A DNA stretch of 15,824 nucleotides from Pseudomonadota bacterium (GCA_030591305.1 JAUVBI010000045.1:1-15824), one strand, 5' to 3'; counted from the first letter of the stretch, positions 1 to 7,982 are shown. Numbers and translations are program-made. The notes: generated by a model from the letters alone, not told the origin.

Positions 1-2
1 CC

Positions 3-101
3 ATGATTAGTTTTCACTGGGGCTTTTTTCGTTTTTCAGCAGTATTTATCGGTATATTTATTCCGTTGACCTTTTATCTTGCTGTGGTCAAACCATTTTA
101 G
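3..101 (+). CDS. Possible small hydrophobic peptide or C-terminal end of a membrane protein
   Basis: An ATG at 3 opens a 32-codon frame ending in TAG at 99-101. The peptide is strongly hydrophobic and aromatic (HWGFF, then FIGIFIPLTFYLAVV) and ends in KPF, which fits one transmembrane helix. Only two bases precede the ATG inside the window, so I cannot see a ribosome binding site or whether the frame continues upstream. It may be the last membrane segment of a longer gene. A 6-base inverted repeat (TTGACC at 66-71, GGTCAA at 86-91) lies inside it. I do not recognise the family, and chance is possible. Confidence 0.2.
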   Translation: MISFHWGFFRFSAVFIGIFIPLTFYLAVVKPF

Positions 102-139
102 ACGCGGGCATTTTTGGCTGCCGACCAGAGTTTGGAGTT

Positions 140-1153
140 TTACATGCTCAGCTTGCGAAAACCCAGGGGTGTCAGCCCGGTCCAACTTGTAAATGCCCGA
201 ATAAAGGCAGCGGGCTCAGAAAAGTTTAGTTGGTAGGCAATTTCCTCAACGCTGTGCCCTCGATTATTAATGAGGCTGATGGCAAGGTCGCGCCGCGCTT
301 CCATTTTTATTTGTTTGTAGCTGGTGCCCTCTTTTTTCAGATGGCGACGCAGGGTCTGTGGGTGCAGCCGGAAGTGGTCGGCGGCCACGTCGATGCCGGG
401 AGCGAGATAGTATTCTGTTAGCTGCCGTTCCAGCCAGGCTCGAATTTGTGCAGAGAGCTGGGCGGGGTCTACCATTTGCAGCAGCAAGGTTAGAGGTACA
501 GACGTCAGAAATTTCTCCAGATCTGGAAGCTTTCGCACATTTTTTAAACGCATATCAGTGTTACTAAATATCAATGTGCAATATTGTTGCCGAAAAGAGA
601 CAGGTGCGCCGTAAAACATGTATCGATATTCCTCCTTATAGACCGGGGCGGGGTAGTCCAGGTCGACGCGCAGCAGGCGAATTTGTGCTTTGGCCAACCA
701 GCATAATGTGCGGTGCATGGTGGAGAGAGTATATTCAATCGCGTAGTTGTTCCGTATGATTCTGCCGGGGTGTCGGCTTAGCCGAAAGAGAGTCGAATCG
801 TCCTGATAGGCTATTGAATACTGCAGGCTATTGTCAAAAAGATTAAAAAAATCGAGCATTATACCCAGTGCTTCACCAATATCCCTGGCGTGAAGTGAGG
901 CATAGCAGGCCATTCTGTAGGTGTTTTGGCGCTGTGGTTTTTCCAGCAAGCCGCAGTATTCATCATCCATTAGCGAAATAATGGCCTGCCCCAGGGCAGC
1001 CAGCATGGAAAGGCTTATACGCGATTTTGGTTGCTGCAAAATGGTGGAGGATATACCACAATCCTGTAGCAGTTTTTTTATATCATAGCCCTGTTCTTTA
1101 GCGCCTTGGAGCATATTGATAACAAAGACAGCGGGAACAGTAGGTGATTTCAT
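140..1153 (-). CDS. AraC-family transcriptional regulator (OruR/ArgR-like, Arabinose_bd + HTH_18)
   Basis: This is a 337-residue DNA-binding regulator. Residues about 15-205 resemble the arabinose-binding-like effector domain of OruR-type AraC proteins. Residues about 235-335 form the double helix-turn-helix. The second helix carries the family signature: FSEPAAFIRAF, then W-x-G-x-TP and FR near the C-terminus. A TTG at 1180 in the same frame could add nine residues, but the ATG at 1153 gives the usual family opening (MKSPTVPA). Neither start has a clear Shine-Dalgarno sequence. The gene is divergent from the beta-oxidation operon, 114 bases away, so it is probably the operon's activator and responds to the substrate or its CoA ester (inference). 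A TAGT-n3-ACTA dyad just upstream of its start, shared with the operon side, suggests autoregulation. Family call is secure; the effector is unknown. Confidence 0.93.
   Translation of the reverse strand: MKSPTVPAVFVINMLQGAKEQGYDIKKLLQDCGISSTILQQPKSRISLSMLAALGQAIISLMDDEYCGLLEKPQRQNTYRMACYASLHARDIGEALGIMLDFFNLFDNSLQYSIAYQDDSTLFRLSRHPGRIIRNNYAIEYTLSTMHRTLCWLAKAQIRLLRVDLDYPAPVYKEEYRYMFYGAPVSFRQQYCTLIFSNTDMRLKNVRKLPDLEKFLTSVPLTLLLQMVDPAQLSAQIRAWLERQLTEYYLAPGIDVAADHFRLHPQTLRRHLKKEGTSYKQIKMEARRDLAISLINNRGHSVEEIAYQLNFSEPAAFIRAFTSWTGLTPLGFRKLSM
557..574. repeat. Intragenic copy of the regulator-proximal 18-mer
   Basis: AGTGTTACTAAATATCAA inside the AraC regulator's coding sequence differs by one base from 1163-1180. 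Read on the minus strand, both copies are in the same codon phase (TTG ATA TTT AGT ...), which here encodes LIFSNT of the effector domain. It may be an intragenic auxiliary operator like those of classical AraC/Lac systems, or a chance AT-rich match. Confidence 0.3.
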
Positions 1154-1161
1154 GCAGTGAA

Positions 1162-1180
1162 TAGTGTAACTAAATATCAA
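1162..1180. promoter_or_regulatory. Candidate AraC operator, regulator-proximal copy
   Basis: TAGTGTAACTAAATATCAA contains the dyad TAGT-GTA-ACTA (1162-1172) and lies 9 bases upstream of the regulator's ATG. Bases 1163-1180 match bases 557-574 inside the regulator gene at 17 of 18 positions. The dyad core also matches the perfect palindrome at 1229-1243 on the operon side. Its place and recurrence suggest binding by the adjacent regulator; this is inferred from pattern only. Confidence 0.35.
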
Positions 1181-1228
1181 TTGTATTCATAGTAGATGTC
1201 ATTGCTTCGGCAGTCCTGCAGTTTCATT

Positions 1229-1243
1229 ATTAGTGCCACTAAT
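1229..1243. promoter_or_regulatory. Candidate AraC operator, operon-proximal perfect palindrome
   Basis: ATTAGTG-C-CACTAAT is a perfect inverted repeat with 7-base arms and a single central base. It ends 24 bases before the thiolase start codon and overlaps or abuts the possible -10 box at 1225-1230. It shares the AGTG-nn-ACTAA core with the copy at 1163, about 70 bases away, which is close to seven helical turns. A perfect palindrome also suits a dimeric repressor, so binding by another regulator (for example the TetR protein at 12769-13398) is possible. Confidence 0.4.
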
Positions 1244-1267
1244 CCAGAAACCAACACGGTGCACTAA

Positions 1268-2476
1268 ATGAGTAATGCCGCTTATATATTTGATGCTGTT
1301 CGAACTCCACGCAGTAAAGGTAAAGCCGGGGGCAGCCTTAACGAAGTTAAACCCATAGACCTGGGGGCGGGCCTGCTGCGGGAATTGCAGTCGCGTCATG
1401 ACCTGGATACCTCCTATGTAGACGATGTAATCATGGGCTGCGTAACGCCCATAGGGGAGCAAGGTGGCAACATTGGCAAGATGATTGCCATAAATGCCGA
1501 TTGGGATGAGGCTGTTGCCGGTATGCAACTGGACCGTTTTTGTGCATCGGGGCTGGAGGCGGTTAACACAGCTGCTGCCAAAGTTGCCGCCGGCTGGGAG
1601 AACCTGGTTGTAGCTGGAGGCGTAGAGTGCATGTCTCGCGTAGCCATGGGTTCAAATGGTGGCCCCATGGGCGGCGACGTTGCCTTCAGCCTGAAAACAA
1701 AAATTGTGCCCCAGGGCGTAGGTGCCGATACCATTGCCACTATAGGGGGCTGGGGCAGGCAGGATGTCGACGCCTTTGCCTGTGAGTCTCAAATGCGGGC
1801 AGCAAACGCCAGGGAGCAGGGCTACTTCGATAAATCTGTTGTGCCGGTGAAGGATTGCAACGGTCAGATTATTCTGGAAAAAGATGACTTTATTAGGCCT
1901 CAGACCACAATGAAGGATTTGGCCGGGCTGAATCCATCTTTCGCAATGATGGGGCAGATCGGCTGCGATGACATGATTCTCGGCAAGTACACCACACTGG
2001 GCAAAATTGACCATGTCCACACTCCCGGTAATTCCTCAGGTATCGTGGATGGTGCCAGTGCTGTGCTTATCGGCAGCGAAAAAGCGGGCAAAGACCTGGG
2101 TTTAACACCCCGCGGTCGTATTGTCGCCACAGCAATCATTGCCACTGACCCGGTCATTATGCTTGTTGGCCCCGGCCCGGCAGCGCAGAAATGTCTGAAA
2201 ACTGCGGGGCTCAGCAAATCTGATATCGATTTGTGGGAAATCAATGAGGCTTTCGCCGCCGTGGCCCTGCGCTACATGGAAGACCTGGGTATCAGTCACG
2301 ATGTTACCAATGTCAACGGTGGGGCGATTGCCATGGGTCATCCCCTGGGCGCCACCGGCGGCATGTTGGTCAGTACCATGCTGGATGAACTGGAACGGCG
2401 CAATCTGAAGCGCGCCATGCTGTCCCTGTGTGTGGGTGGTGGCATCGGCATCTCTACTATTATCGAGCGCATTTAA
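1268..2476 (+). CDS. Acetyl-CoA C-acyltransferase (FadA-type thiolase)
   Basis: This 402-residue cytosolic thiolase cleaves 3-ketoacyl-CoA with free CoA, giving acetyl-CoA and a shortened acyl-CoA. All catalytic motifs are visible: nucleophilic Cys92 in RFCASGLEA, NEAF at 326-329, His358 in GHPLGATG, and the acid/base Cys388 in LCVGGGIG. Length and motif spacing fit the FadA/AtoB family. The next gene is a FadB-like protein 29 bases downstream, so the two probably form a trifunctional beta-oxidation pair. It is the first gene of the operon and its start lies 24 bases after a palindromic operator candidate. The ribosome binding site is weak. I avoid the name fadA because gene order (thiolase first) and operon context differ from the housekeeping fadBA pair. 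Confidence 0.93.
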   Translation: MSNAAYIFDAVRTPRSKGKAGGSLNEVKPIDLGAGLLRELQSRHDLDTSYVDDVIMGCVTPIGEQGGNIGKMIAINADWDEAVAGMQLDRFCASGLEAVNTAAAKVAAGWENLVVAGGVECMSRVAMGSNGGPMGGDVAFSLKTKIVPQGVGADTIATIGGWGRQDVDAFACESQMRAANAREQGYFDKSVVPVKDCNGQIILEKDDFIRPQTTMKDLAGLNPSFAMMGQIGCDDMILGKYTTLGKIDHVHTPGNSSGIVDGASAVLIGSEKAGKDLGLTPRGRIVATAIIATDPVIMLVGPGPAAQKCLKTAGLSKSDIDLWEINEAFAAVALRYMEDLGISHDVTNVNGGAIAMGHPLGATGGMLVSTMLDELERRNLKRAMLSLCVGGGIGISTIIERI

Positions 2477-2505
2477 GCCGCTTTGACACGAATATTTGAG
2501 GATAA

Positions 2506-4656
2506 ATGATCATGAGTGTATTCAAATACGAGCAGGACGGCGACGGCATTGTGACCGTAACTATGGATATGACCGGTCCGGTCAATGCCATGAATGCCGA
2601 GTATCGCACCGAGATGGCTGCAACAGTGGAAAAGCTGGAACAACAGGACGGGCTTACTGGGGTGGTACTGGCATCGGCCAAAAGTGTTTTTTTTGCAGGC
2701 GGTGATTTACATGAGTTGCTGGCGGTGGAAAAGGGCCATGAGGCTTTCTTTATGGAAGTCCTTGCCGGTATTAAAGATGATTTAAGGCGCCTTGAGAAGC
2801 TTCCTGTGCCGGTGGTGGCTGCGATCAATGGCGCGGCACTCGGTGGTGGTTTCGAGCTGTGCTTAAGCTGTAACTATCGCGTCGCCTGGGATGATAAGTC
2901 TGTTCAAATTGGTCTGCCGGAAGTAAGCCTGGGGCTACTGCCCGGAGGCGGTGGCATAGTACGCATGGTCAATTTACTGGGCCTTGAGAAGGCACTGCCC
3001 TACGTGCTTGAAGGTAAGAAAGTCACATCTGCCAGGGCGCTGGAGGCAGGTATGATCCACGAGACCGTTGAAAAACTCGAGGACCTGGTGCCTAGAGCCA
3101 AGGCCTGGATACTAAAAAACAAAGATAATGCCGATGCTGCAATCCAGCCATGGGACCGCCCCGGGCACAAAATACCCGGAGGCAGTGCAACGTCTCCCCG
3201 GTTGGCTCAGCTGATCATGGGCGCGCCCATTATGCTGCTGAAAAAAACCCGTGGTTTGCTTCCCGCCCCGGAAAAGGTTCTGGACGTGGCGGTAGAGGCC
3301 GCCAGGCTGGAATTTGATACGGCCTTACTTGTTGAATCCCGCGCACTGGCCTTTCTCGCGACGACAGCGGAAGCCAAGAACCAGATTTCCACTTTCTTCT
3401 TCGCCATGAACAAGGTTAATGGTGGTGCCAGTCGTCCTCAGGACATCGCGGCCACCCGTGTCAAGAAAGTCGGCATACTCGGTGCCGGAATGATGGGGCA
3501 GGGTATTGCCTATGTCTCAGCCATGGCTGGTATCGAAGTCATACTCAAGGATATTTCCCTGGAAGCTGCGCAGAAAGGTAAGGCGTACTCTGAGGCGCTG
3601 CTGGATGTGCGTGTCTCCCGTGGTCGTATGACCGAAGAGAAGAAGTTCGGCATCCTCGACCTGATAACGCCAACAGCAGACGACGCTGATCTGCGCGGCT
3701 GTGATCTTATTATTGAAGCTGTATTTGAAAACATGGTGTTAAAAAATAAAATTACCCAGTCTACCGAGGGCTATCTGGCAGAAAACGGCGTGTGGGGTTC
3801 CAATACCTCTGCGCTGCCTATTACCCGCCTGGCCGAGGCCAGTAGCAAGCCGGAAAACTTTATCGGCATCCACTTTTTTTCCCCGGTCGATAAAATGCCA
3901 TTGGTAGAAATTATTTGCGGAGAGAAGACCTCTGATGAAACTCTGGCCAGGGCATTCGATTACTCCCGCCAGATAAGAAAGACTCCAATCGTGATAAACG
4001 ACTCACTGGGGTTCTTTACCTCCCGCACCTTTGGCACCTATCTGGATGAGGGCGTGCGCCTTTTATCCGAGGGCATTCACCCGGTGCAGATCGACCATAT
4101 GGGCAAAGCACTTGGCATGCCGCTCGGTCCCCTGGCGGTTTATGACGAAATCAGCCAGGTATTAACTCACAAAGCGCAAAGCACGTGGAAGGAGCTGGGT
4201 ATGCTGGAAGAGTTTGGCGACGATACCACCAGCCTGGATGTGATCAACACCATGGTTGAAACATACAATCGCGGTGGACGGCACCACGGTGGCGGTTTTT
4301 ATGAGTATAGCGAAGATGGAAGCAAAAGCATCTGGCCAACCTTACTCGAGCTGTACTATAAGCCCGAGGTTCAGTATGGCGAAGATGACATGAAGGACCG
4401 TCTGTTGTTTCGGCAGGTAATTGAATCACTCAAATGTCTTGAGAGTGGCGTGCTGCGTTCGGTAGAGGATGGCAACATCGGTTCTATTATGGGAATAGGC
4501 GCACCTTTCTGGACCGGTGGCTTCCTGCAGTTTGTGGAGACCTATGGCTACCCGCGTTTTGTGAATCGTTGTAATGAGTTGGCAGAGAAGTTTGGTGAGC
4601 GGTTTGAACCCCCCCAGATTGCTCTGGATAAGGCCGCCGGCAAAGCGGTAGCTTAG
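2506..4656 (+). CDS. FadB/FadJ-like enoyl-CoA hydratase / 3-hydroxyacyl-CoA dehydrogenase
   Basis: This 716-residue bifunctional beta-oxidation enzyme hydrates trans-2-enoyl-CoA and oxidises the resulting 3-hydroxyacyl-CoA with NAD+. The N-terminal crotonase domain (about 5-200) has the oxyanion-hole segment FFAGGD and both catalytic glutamates, Glu117 (GGGFELCL) and Glu139 (GLPEVSLG). The dehydrogenase domain begins near 320 with the Rossmann loop GILGAGMMGQG (323-333). It has the catalytic His456 in GIHFFSPVDKMPLVE, and a C-terminal helical 3HCDH region follows. Two ATGs are possible: 2506, 4 bases after GAGG, and 2512, 10 bases after it, which would give MSVFKYEQ. Spacing does not decide between them. 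It presumably pairs with the thiolase just upstream and supplies the hydratase activity that the crotonase homologue at 5869 seems to lack. Confidence 0.93.
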   Translation: MIMSVFKYEQDGDGIVTVTMDMTGPVNAMNAEYRTEMAATVEKLEQQDGLTGVVLASAKSVFFAGGDLHELLAVEKGHEAFFMEVLAGIKDDLRRLEKLPVPVVAAINGAALGGGFELCLSCNYRVAWDDKSVQIGLPEVSLGLLPGGGGIVRMVNLLGLEKALPYVLEGKKVTSARALEAGMIHETVEKLEDLVPRAKAWILKNKDNADAAIQPWDRPGHKIPGGSATSPRLAQLIMGAPIMLLKKTRGLLPAPEKVLDVAVEAARLEFDTALLVESRALAFLATTAEAKNQISTFFFAMNKVNGGASRPQDIAATRVKKVGILGAGMMGQGIAYVSAMAGIEVILKDISLEAAQKGKAYSEALLDVRVSRGRMTEEKKFGILDLITPTADDADLRGCDLIIEAVFENMVLKNKITQSTEGYLAENGVWGSNTSALPITRLAEASSKPENFIGIHFFSPVDKMPLVEIICGEKTSDETLARAFDYSRQIRKTPIVINDSLGFFTSRTFGTYLDEGVRLLSEGIHPVQIDHMGKALGMPLGPLAVYDEISQVLTHKAQSTWKELGMLEEFGDDTTSLDVINTMVETYNRGGRHHGGGFYEYSEDGSKSIWPTLLELYYKPEVQYGEDDMKDRLLFRQVIESLKCLESGVLRSVEDGNIGSIMGIGAPFWTGGFLQFVETYGYPRFVNRCNELAEKFGERFEPPQIALDKAAGKAVA

Positions 4657-4701
4657 CGCAATGTTGAACTGACGAACCCCATTACTGGAGGCAAATAAGC
4701 C

Positions 4702-5832
4702 ATGGGTCCACTGCACGGTGTAAAAGTTTTAGAGTTGGCTGGCATTGGCCCCGCGCCCTTTGCCGGTATGATGCTGGCAGATATGGGGGCGGAAGTTATC
4801 GTGGTGGATCGTGCCACCGACGTGAACAAGTTCCGGTTGCCAGATTGCAATGGTCGGGGCAAGCGTTCCATTGCCCTCAACCTGAAAAGTGCAGAGGGTG
4901 TTGAGACCCTGCTGGCTCTGGTAGAAAAGGCTGACGTTTTGTTTGAGGGTTTTCGTCCCGGTGTAATGGAAAAGCTTGGGCTAGGGCCAGATGAATGCCT
5001 GGCGCGCAATCCAAAGCTGGTATACGGGCGGATGACGGGCTGGGGCCAGCATGGCCCCCTGGCTCAAACTGCCGGTCACGATATTAACTATATCTCCCTG
5101 ACTGGAGCACTTTATGCCATGGGTCGTGCCGATGACAAACCGGTGCCCCCTCTCAATCTTGTGGGTGATTATGGCGGCGGTGGAATGTTTCTTGTTACGG
5201 GAATACTGGCAGCCCTGTATGAGGCTCAGCATTCCGGTAAGGGCCAGGTGGTGGATGCCGCGATGACAGACGGCTCGGCTGTGCTTATGGCTATGTTTAA
5301 TTCCCTGCACGCTATGGGTATGTGGAGTCCCAAGCGTGGTGTCAATTTGCTTGATACAGGTGCTCATTTTTATGAGACTTATGAGACCGGTGATGGTAAA
5401 TATATTTCCATAGGCTCCATTGAACCGCAGTTTTATGCACTGCTCATAGAGAAAGCTCAGTTGGACCCTGAGATATTTGGAGACCAGAATAATCCAGACA
5501 GGTGGCCGGAGATGAAAGATAAACTGACCGATATATTTAAAACAAAAACACGCGATCAATGGTGTGAATTGATGGAGGGCAGCGATGTTTGTTTTGCGCC
5601 AGTAATGGATTTTCTTGAAGCGCAACAACACCCTCACAATATTGCCCGCAAGACCTATATCGAGGTGGAGGGCATGATGCAACCGGCCCCTGCTCCGCGT
5701 TTTAGTCGCACAGAGTCACAGGTTGCCTCCGGTGCGCGGTCTGCGGGAGAGGATACAAAACAGGTGTTGGACGAATGGGGCTTTAGTGCACAAAAGATTG
5801 AACAACTACGTGACAGCGGTGCATTGAGTTAA
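4702..5832 (+). CDS. Alpha-methylacyl-CoA racemase (CaiB/BaiF CoA-transferase family)
   Basis: This 376-residue class III CoA-transferase-fold protein opens with LELAGIGPAPFAGMML and AEVIVVDR, then GRGKRSIALNLK. The catalytic residues known from the Mycobacterium tuberculosis racemase MCR fall at the same numbers here: His126 and Asp127 in AGHDINY, Asp156 in VGDYGGGG, and Glu241 in GSIEPQFY. That favours an AMACR-type racemase, which swaps the 2R and 2S epimers of 2-methylacyl-CoA, over a CoA transferase. Racemisation is needed because acyl-CoA dehydrogenases act on the 2S form. It lies 45 bases after the FadB-like gene in the operon, behind a GGAGG-type site (ACTGGAGGC) 11 bases before the ATG. 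This gene is the strongest clue that the pathway's substrate carries an alpha-methyl branch. Confidence 0.9.
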   Translation: MGPLHGVKVLELAGIGPAPFAGMMLADMGAEVIVVDRATDVNKFRLPDCNGRGKRSIALNLKSAEGVETLLALVEKADVLFEGFRPGVMEKLGLGPDECLARNPKLVYGRMTGWGQHGPLAQTAGHDINYISLTGALYAMGRADDKPVPPLNLVGDYGGGGMFLVTGILAALYEAQHSGKGQVVDAAMTDGSAVLMAMFNSLHAMGMWSPKRGVNLLDTGAHFYETYETGDGKYISIGSIEPQFYALLIEKAQLDPEIFGDQNNPDRWPEMKDKLTDIFKTKTRDQWCELMEGSDVCFAPVMDFLEAQQHPHNIARKTYIEVEGMMQPAPAPRFSRTESQVASGARSAGEDTKQVLDEWGFSAQKIEQLRDSGALS

Positions 5833-5868
5833 GGCTTGCTGACATAGAACCGGAAAAGGATGAAGTAC

Positions 5869-6651
5869 ATGAGTCAATTTGAAACCATTAACTATTCTAT
5901 TGAAAATCGGGTAGCAAACATTCGTCTGAACCGCCCGGATGCCAGAAACGCTTTCAGTACCCAGTTGCGGGTAGATTTGGCGGCTGCAATCCGGCAGGCA
6001 GAGGCCGACGATGACGTGCGTGTGGTAGTAATTGGGGCAGAGGGGCGCGGCTTCTCGGCGGGCGCTGATCTGGCTGGTGGTATGCCAGCCCAGGATCAGG
6101 TGTCCGACCATATCGAGGAGGAGTACAAGCCTTTCCTGATGATGATCCACAATTCGCCCAAGCTGTATATATCTTCGATACAGGGGGCGGCGGCAGGGGG
6201 TGGCAGTGCCCTGGCGATGGCCTGTGATTTCAGTATTATGGCTGACAATGGCTATATATACATGGCCTTCGCCACCCTGGGCCTGGTTCCCGATTGTGGC
6301 GCCAGTTGGCATATGGTGCGTCAATTGGGTTACAAGCGCGCCCTGCAAATGATTGTTGAAGCCGAGAAAGTGCCTGCCCAAACATGCCTGGAACTGGGTC
6401 TGGTCAATAAAGTTGTCCCAGCCGACGAGCTTGTTGCACAAACACAAGCCTGGGCGGAGAAGCTTGCCCTGGGGGCACCTCTGGCACAGCGCTATGCCAA
6501 GGAAATTCTGCATAGTGCCATGAATATGGGGCTGCCAGAAGTGATCGATCTGGAAGGACAGCGACAGAATATTACCCTGACCAGCAAGGATGCAATAGAG
6601 GGTGGTATGGCGTTCTTCGAAAAGCGTCAGCCACAGTTTTGTGGAAACTAG
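5869..6651 (+). CDS. PaaG-like enoyl-CoA isomerase/hydratase-family protein lacking hydratase glutamates
   Basis: This is a 260-residue crotonase-fold protein. An upstream ATG at 5860 sits directly against AAGGA, while the ATG at 5869 lies 9 bases after it and gives MSQFETIN, so I chose 5869. The oxyanion-hole segments are present (FSAGAD near 62-67, AAAGGGSA near 107-114). The two catalytic glutamates of true hydratases are not: Ala114 replaces the first (GGGSALAM) and Phe134 the second (YMAFATLGLVPD). MAFxxLGLVPDCG instead matches PaaG-type enzymes, whose conserved Asp corresponds to Asp142. The likely role is moving a double bond (delta3 to delta2) or another proton shift on an acyl-CoA. 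General database labels would call it enoyl-CoA hydratase. It sits 36 bases after the racemase in the operon. Confidence 0.88.
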   Translation: MSQFETINYSIENRVANIRLNRPDARNAFSTQLRVDLAAAIRQAEADDDVRVVVIGAEGRGFSAGADLAGGMPAQDQVSDHIEEEYKPFLMMIHNSPKLYISSIQGAAAGGGSALAMACDFSIMADNGYIYMAFATLGLVPDCGASWHMVRQLGYKRALQMIVEAEKVPAQTCLELGLVNKVVPADELVAQTQAWAEKLALGAPLAQRYAKEILHSAMNMGLPEVIDLEGQRQNITLTSKDAIEGGMAFFEKRQPQFCGN

Positions 6652-6737
6652 TGGCAGTGGCACAAAATTACCAATGACAGCTCGTTCCAATAAGAATAGC
6701 CTCTATAAATACTGCTCAAATCTGTTTGGAGAAAAAC

Positions 6738-7934
6738 ATGCCAGTCCCCAATCTCGACTTTGATCTCACAGAAGAGGAGCGTCAGGTCAAGGATGTTGCC
6801 CACCGCTTTGCTGCCGATGTTATGCGACCTGCCGGGCAGGCTCTGGACAAATTGACACCCGATGACGTGATAGCGCCCGGTTCTGTTTTCTGGGATGTTT
6901 TTAATCAGTACCAAAAGCTGGGATTCAACGAACTCGACCCTGAGATGGACCCGGTTGCTGTTGCCCGCCTGCGCTGTCTTATCAGCGAGGAGTTGGGGTG
7001 GGGGGATGCGGGCCTGGCCGTCGCATTAAGCACAGCTGGTATGCCTGCCTTGCTGGCGGGGATGGTGGGAAGCCCGGAGCTCATAGAACGATTTCCAGCC
7101 AGCGACCTGGGTTGCTGGGCCATCACTGAGCCCAACCGAGGCAGTGATATGGTTGACTTTAATGACCGTGCCCTGGCCGCGGGTGCCGAGCACAGCAAGC
7201 CCAATTGTATGGCCCGGGGCGAAGGTGATGAATATATCATCAGCGGCCAGAAATCAGCCTGGGTTTCCAATGGCAGTATTGCCAATTCGGCGGCCTTGTA
7301 TTGTGCCACCGAAACTACGGATGGTCTGCGTGGCGGGGGGATATTCCTGGTGCCGCTGAATTTGCCCGGCATAAGCCGGGGCAAACCCCTGCACAAAATT
7401 GGTCAGCGGGCCCTGAACCAGGGTGAGATATTTTTTGATCGGGTTCGTATTCCCGCCAGCTATATGATTTGTGGCCCCAACGACTATAGCCTCATGACTG
7501 ATATGACCTTGTGCATGGCCAATGGCGGGATGGGTATGATTTTTGTGGGAACCGCCCGGGCCGCCCTGGAACTGGCCCTGGATTATGCCCGGGAGCGGGT
7601 GCAGGGTGGCGTAGCTATCATCCAACACCAGAGTGTCAAGGCGCGCCTGTTTACCATGTATCGCAAGGTAGAGGCGGCTCGCGCATTGATTCGCAGGGTC
7701 AGTCTATACAATGCCAGCAGTGAAATGCCTGCGCTGGAGGCGGCCATAGCCTCAAAAATTACATCCACCCAGACAGCCTTTGAAGTGGCCAGTGATGCGT
7801 TGCAAATATTTGGTGGTGCCGGCACCAGCCAGGAATACCCCATAGAAAAGATTTTTCGTGATGCTCGCGTTTCCATGATTGAGGACGGTTGTAACGAAGT
7901 CCTGGGGTTGTTGGGAGCTGATCGTTTGGTATAG
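6738..7934 (+). CDS. Acyl-CoA dehydrogenase (FAD-dependent)
   Basis: This 398-residue acyl-CoA dehydrogenase introduces the 2,3 double bond and passes electrons to ETF. A TTG at 6726 is in frame, but GGAG at 6728-6731 lies 6 bases before the ATG at 6738, which sets the start. Domains run in normal order: an N-terminal helical part, the FAD/substrate strand motif WAITEPNRGSD (127-137), the middle beta domain with ISGQKSAWVSNG, and a C-terminal helical domain with FGGAG (358-362). At the catalytic-base site of the MCAD type, IEDGCNEVLG (381-390) puts Asp383 where Glu usually stands, with Glu382 beside it. The gap before it (86 bases) is the longest within the operon. I see no strong promoter there, only the AT-rich CTATAAATAC near 6702-6711. 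Confidence 0.92.
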   Translation: MPVPNLDFDLTEEERQVKDVAHRFAADVMRPAGQALDKLTPDDVIAPGSVFWDVFNQYQKLGFNELDPEMDPVAVARLRCLISEELGWGDAGLAVALSTAGMPALLAGMVGSPELIERFPASDLGCWAITEPNRGSDMVDFNDRALAAGAEHSKPNCMARGEGDEYIISGQKSAWVSNGSIANSAALYCATETTDGLRGGGIFLVPLNLPGISRGKPLHKIGQRALNQGEIFFDRVRIPASYMICGPNDYSLMTDMTLCMANGGMGMIFVGTARAALELALDYARERVQGGVAIIQHQSVKARLFTMYRKVEAARALIRRVSLYNASSEMPALEAAIASKITSTQTAFEVASDALQIFGGAGTSQEYPIEKIFRDARVSMIEDGCNEVLGLLGADRLV

Positions 7935-7960
7935 ACGCACGGGCTGTGAGCCTGAATTTA

Positions 7961-7974
7961 CTGTAACAGGAGAA
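7961..7974. repeat. 14-base direct repeat, left copy (before nitroreductase)
   Basis: CTGTAACAGGAGAA occurs here and again exactly at 8772-8785. It carries the Shine-Dalgarno sequence for the nitroreductase gene. The two copies flank that gene on either side. Confidence 0.6.
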
Positions 7975-7982
7975 AAAATATT

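Larger units (their letters stand above)
1154..1267. promoter_or_regulatory. Divergent control region between the AraC regulator and the operon
   Basis: These 114 bases separate the start codons of two divergent genes and must carry promoters for both. On the plus strand a weak sigma-70-like pair is possible: TTGCTT at 1203-1208 and CATTAT at 1225-1230, spaced by 16. Both match consensus poorly, as expected for an activator-dependent promoter. Two copies of a TAGT-n3-ACTA dyad (1165-centred and 1236-centred) sit on either side. The thiolase start at 1268 has no strong Shine-Dalgarno sequence. Promoter boxes are tentative. Confidence 0.4.

Noticed and set aside
66..91. TTGACC/GGTCAA inverted repeat as a terminator for the AraC regulator
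   Set aside because: Only 6 paired bases with a 14-base loop and no T-run on the minus strand after it; too weak to call.
4981..5682. Long minus-strand open frame opposite the racemase gene
   Set aside because: It lies wholly opposite a gene with all catalytic residues recognisable, its translation resembles no family, and its composition is what antisense reading of a coding frame gives.
5869..6651. Naming the crotonase homologue paaG as part of a phenylacetate cluster
   Set aside because: No other phenylacetate gene (paaABCDE oxygenase, paaZ, paaK) is in the window; only the active-site pattern is shared.
5806..6690. 294-codon minus-strand open frame opposite the PaaG-like gene
   Set aside because: Same reasoning: antisense shadow of a well-supported gene, no motif and no ribosome binding site of its own.
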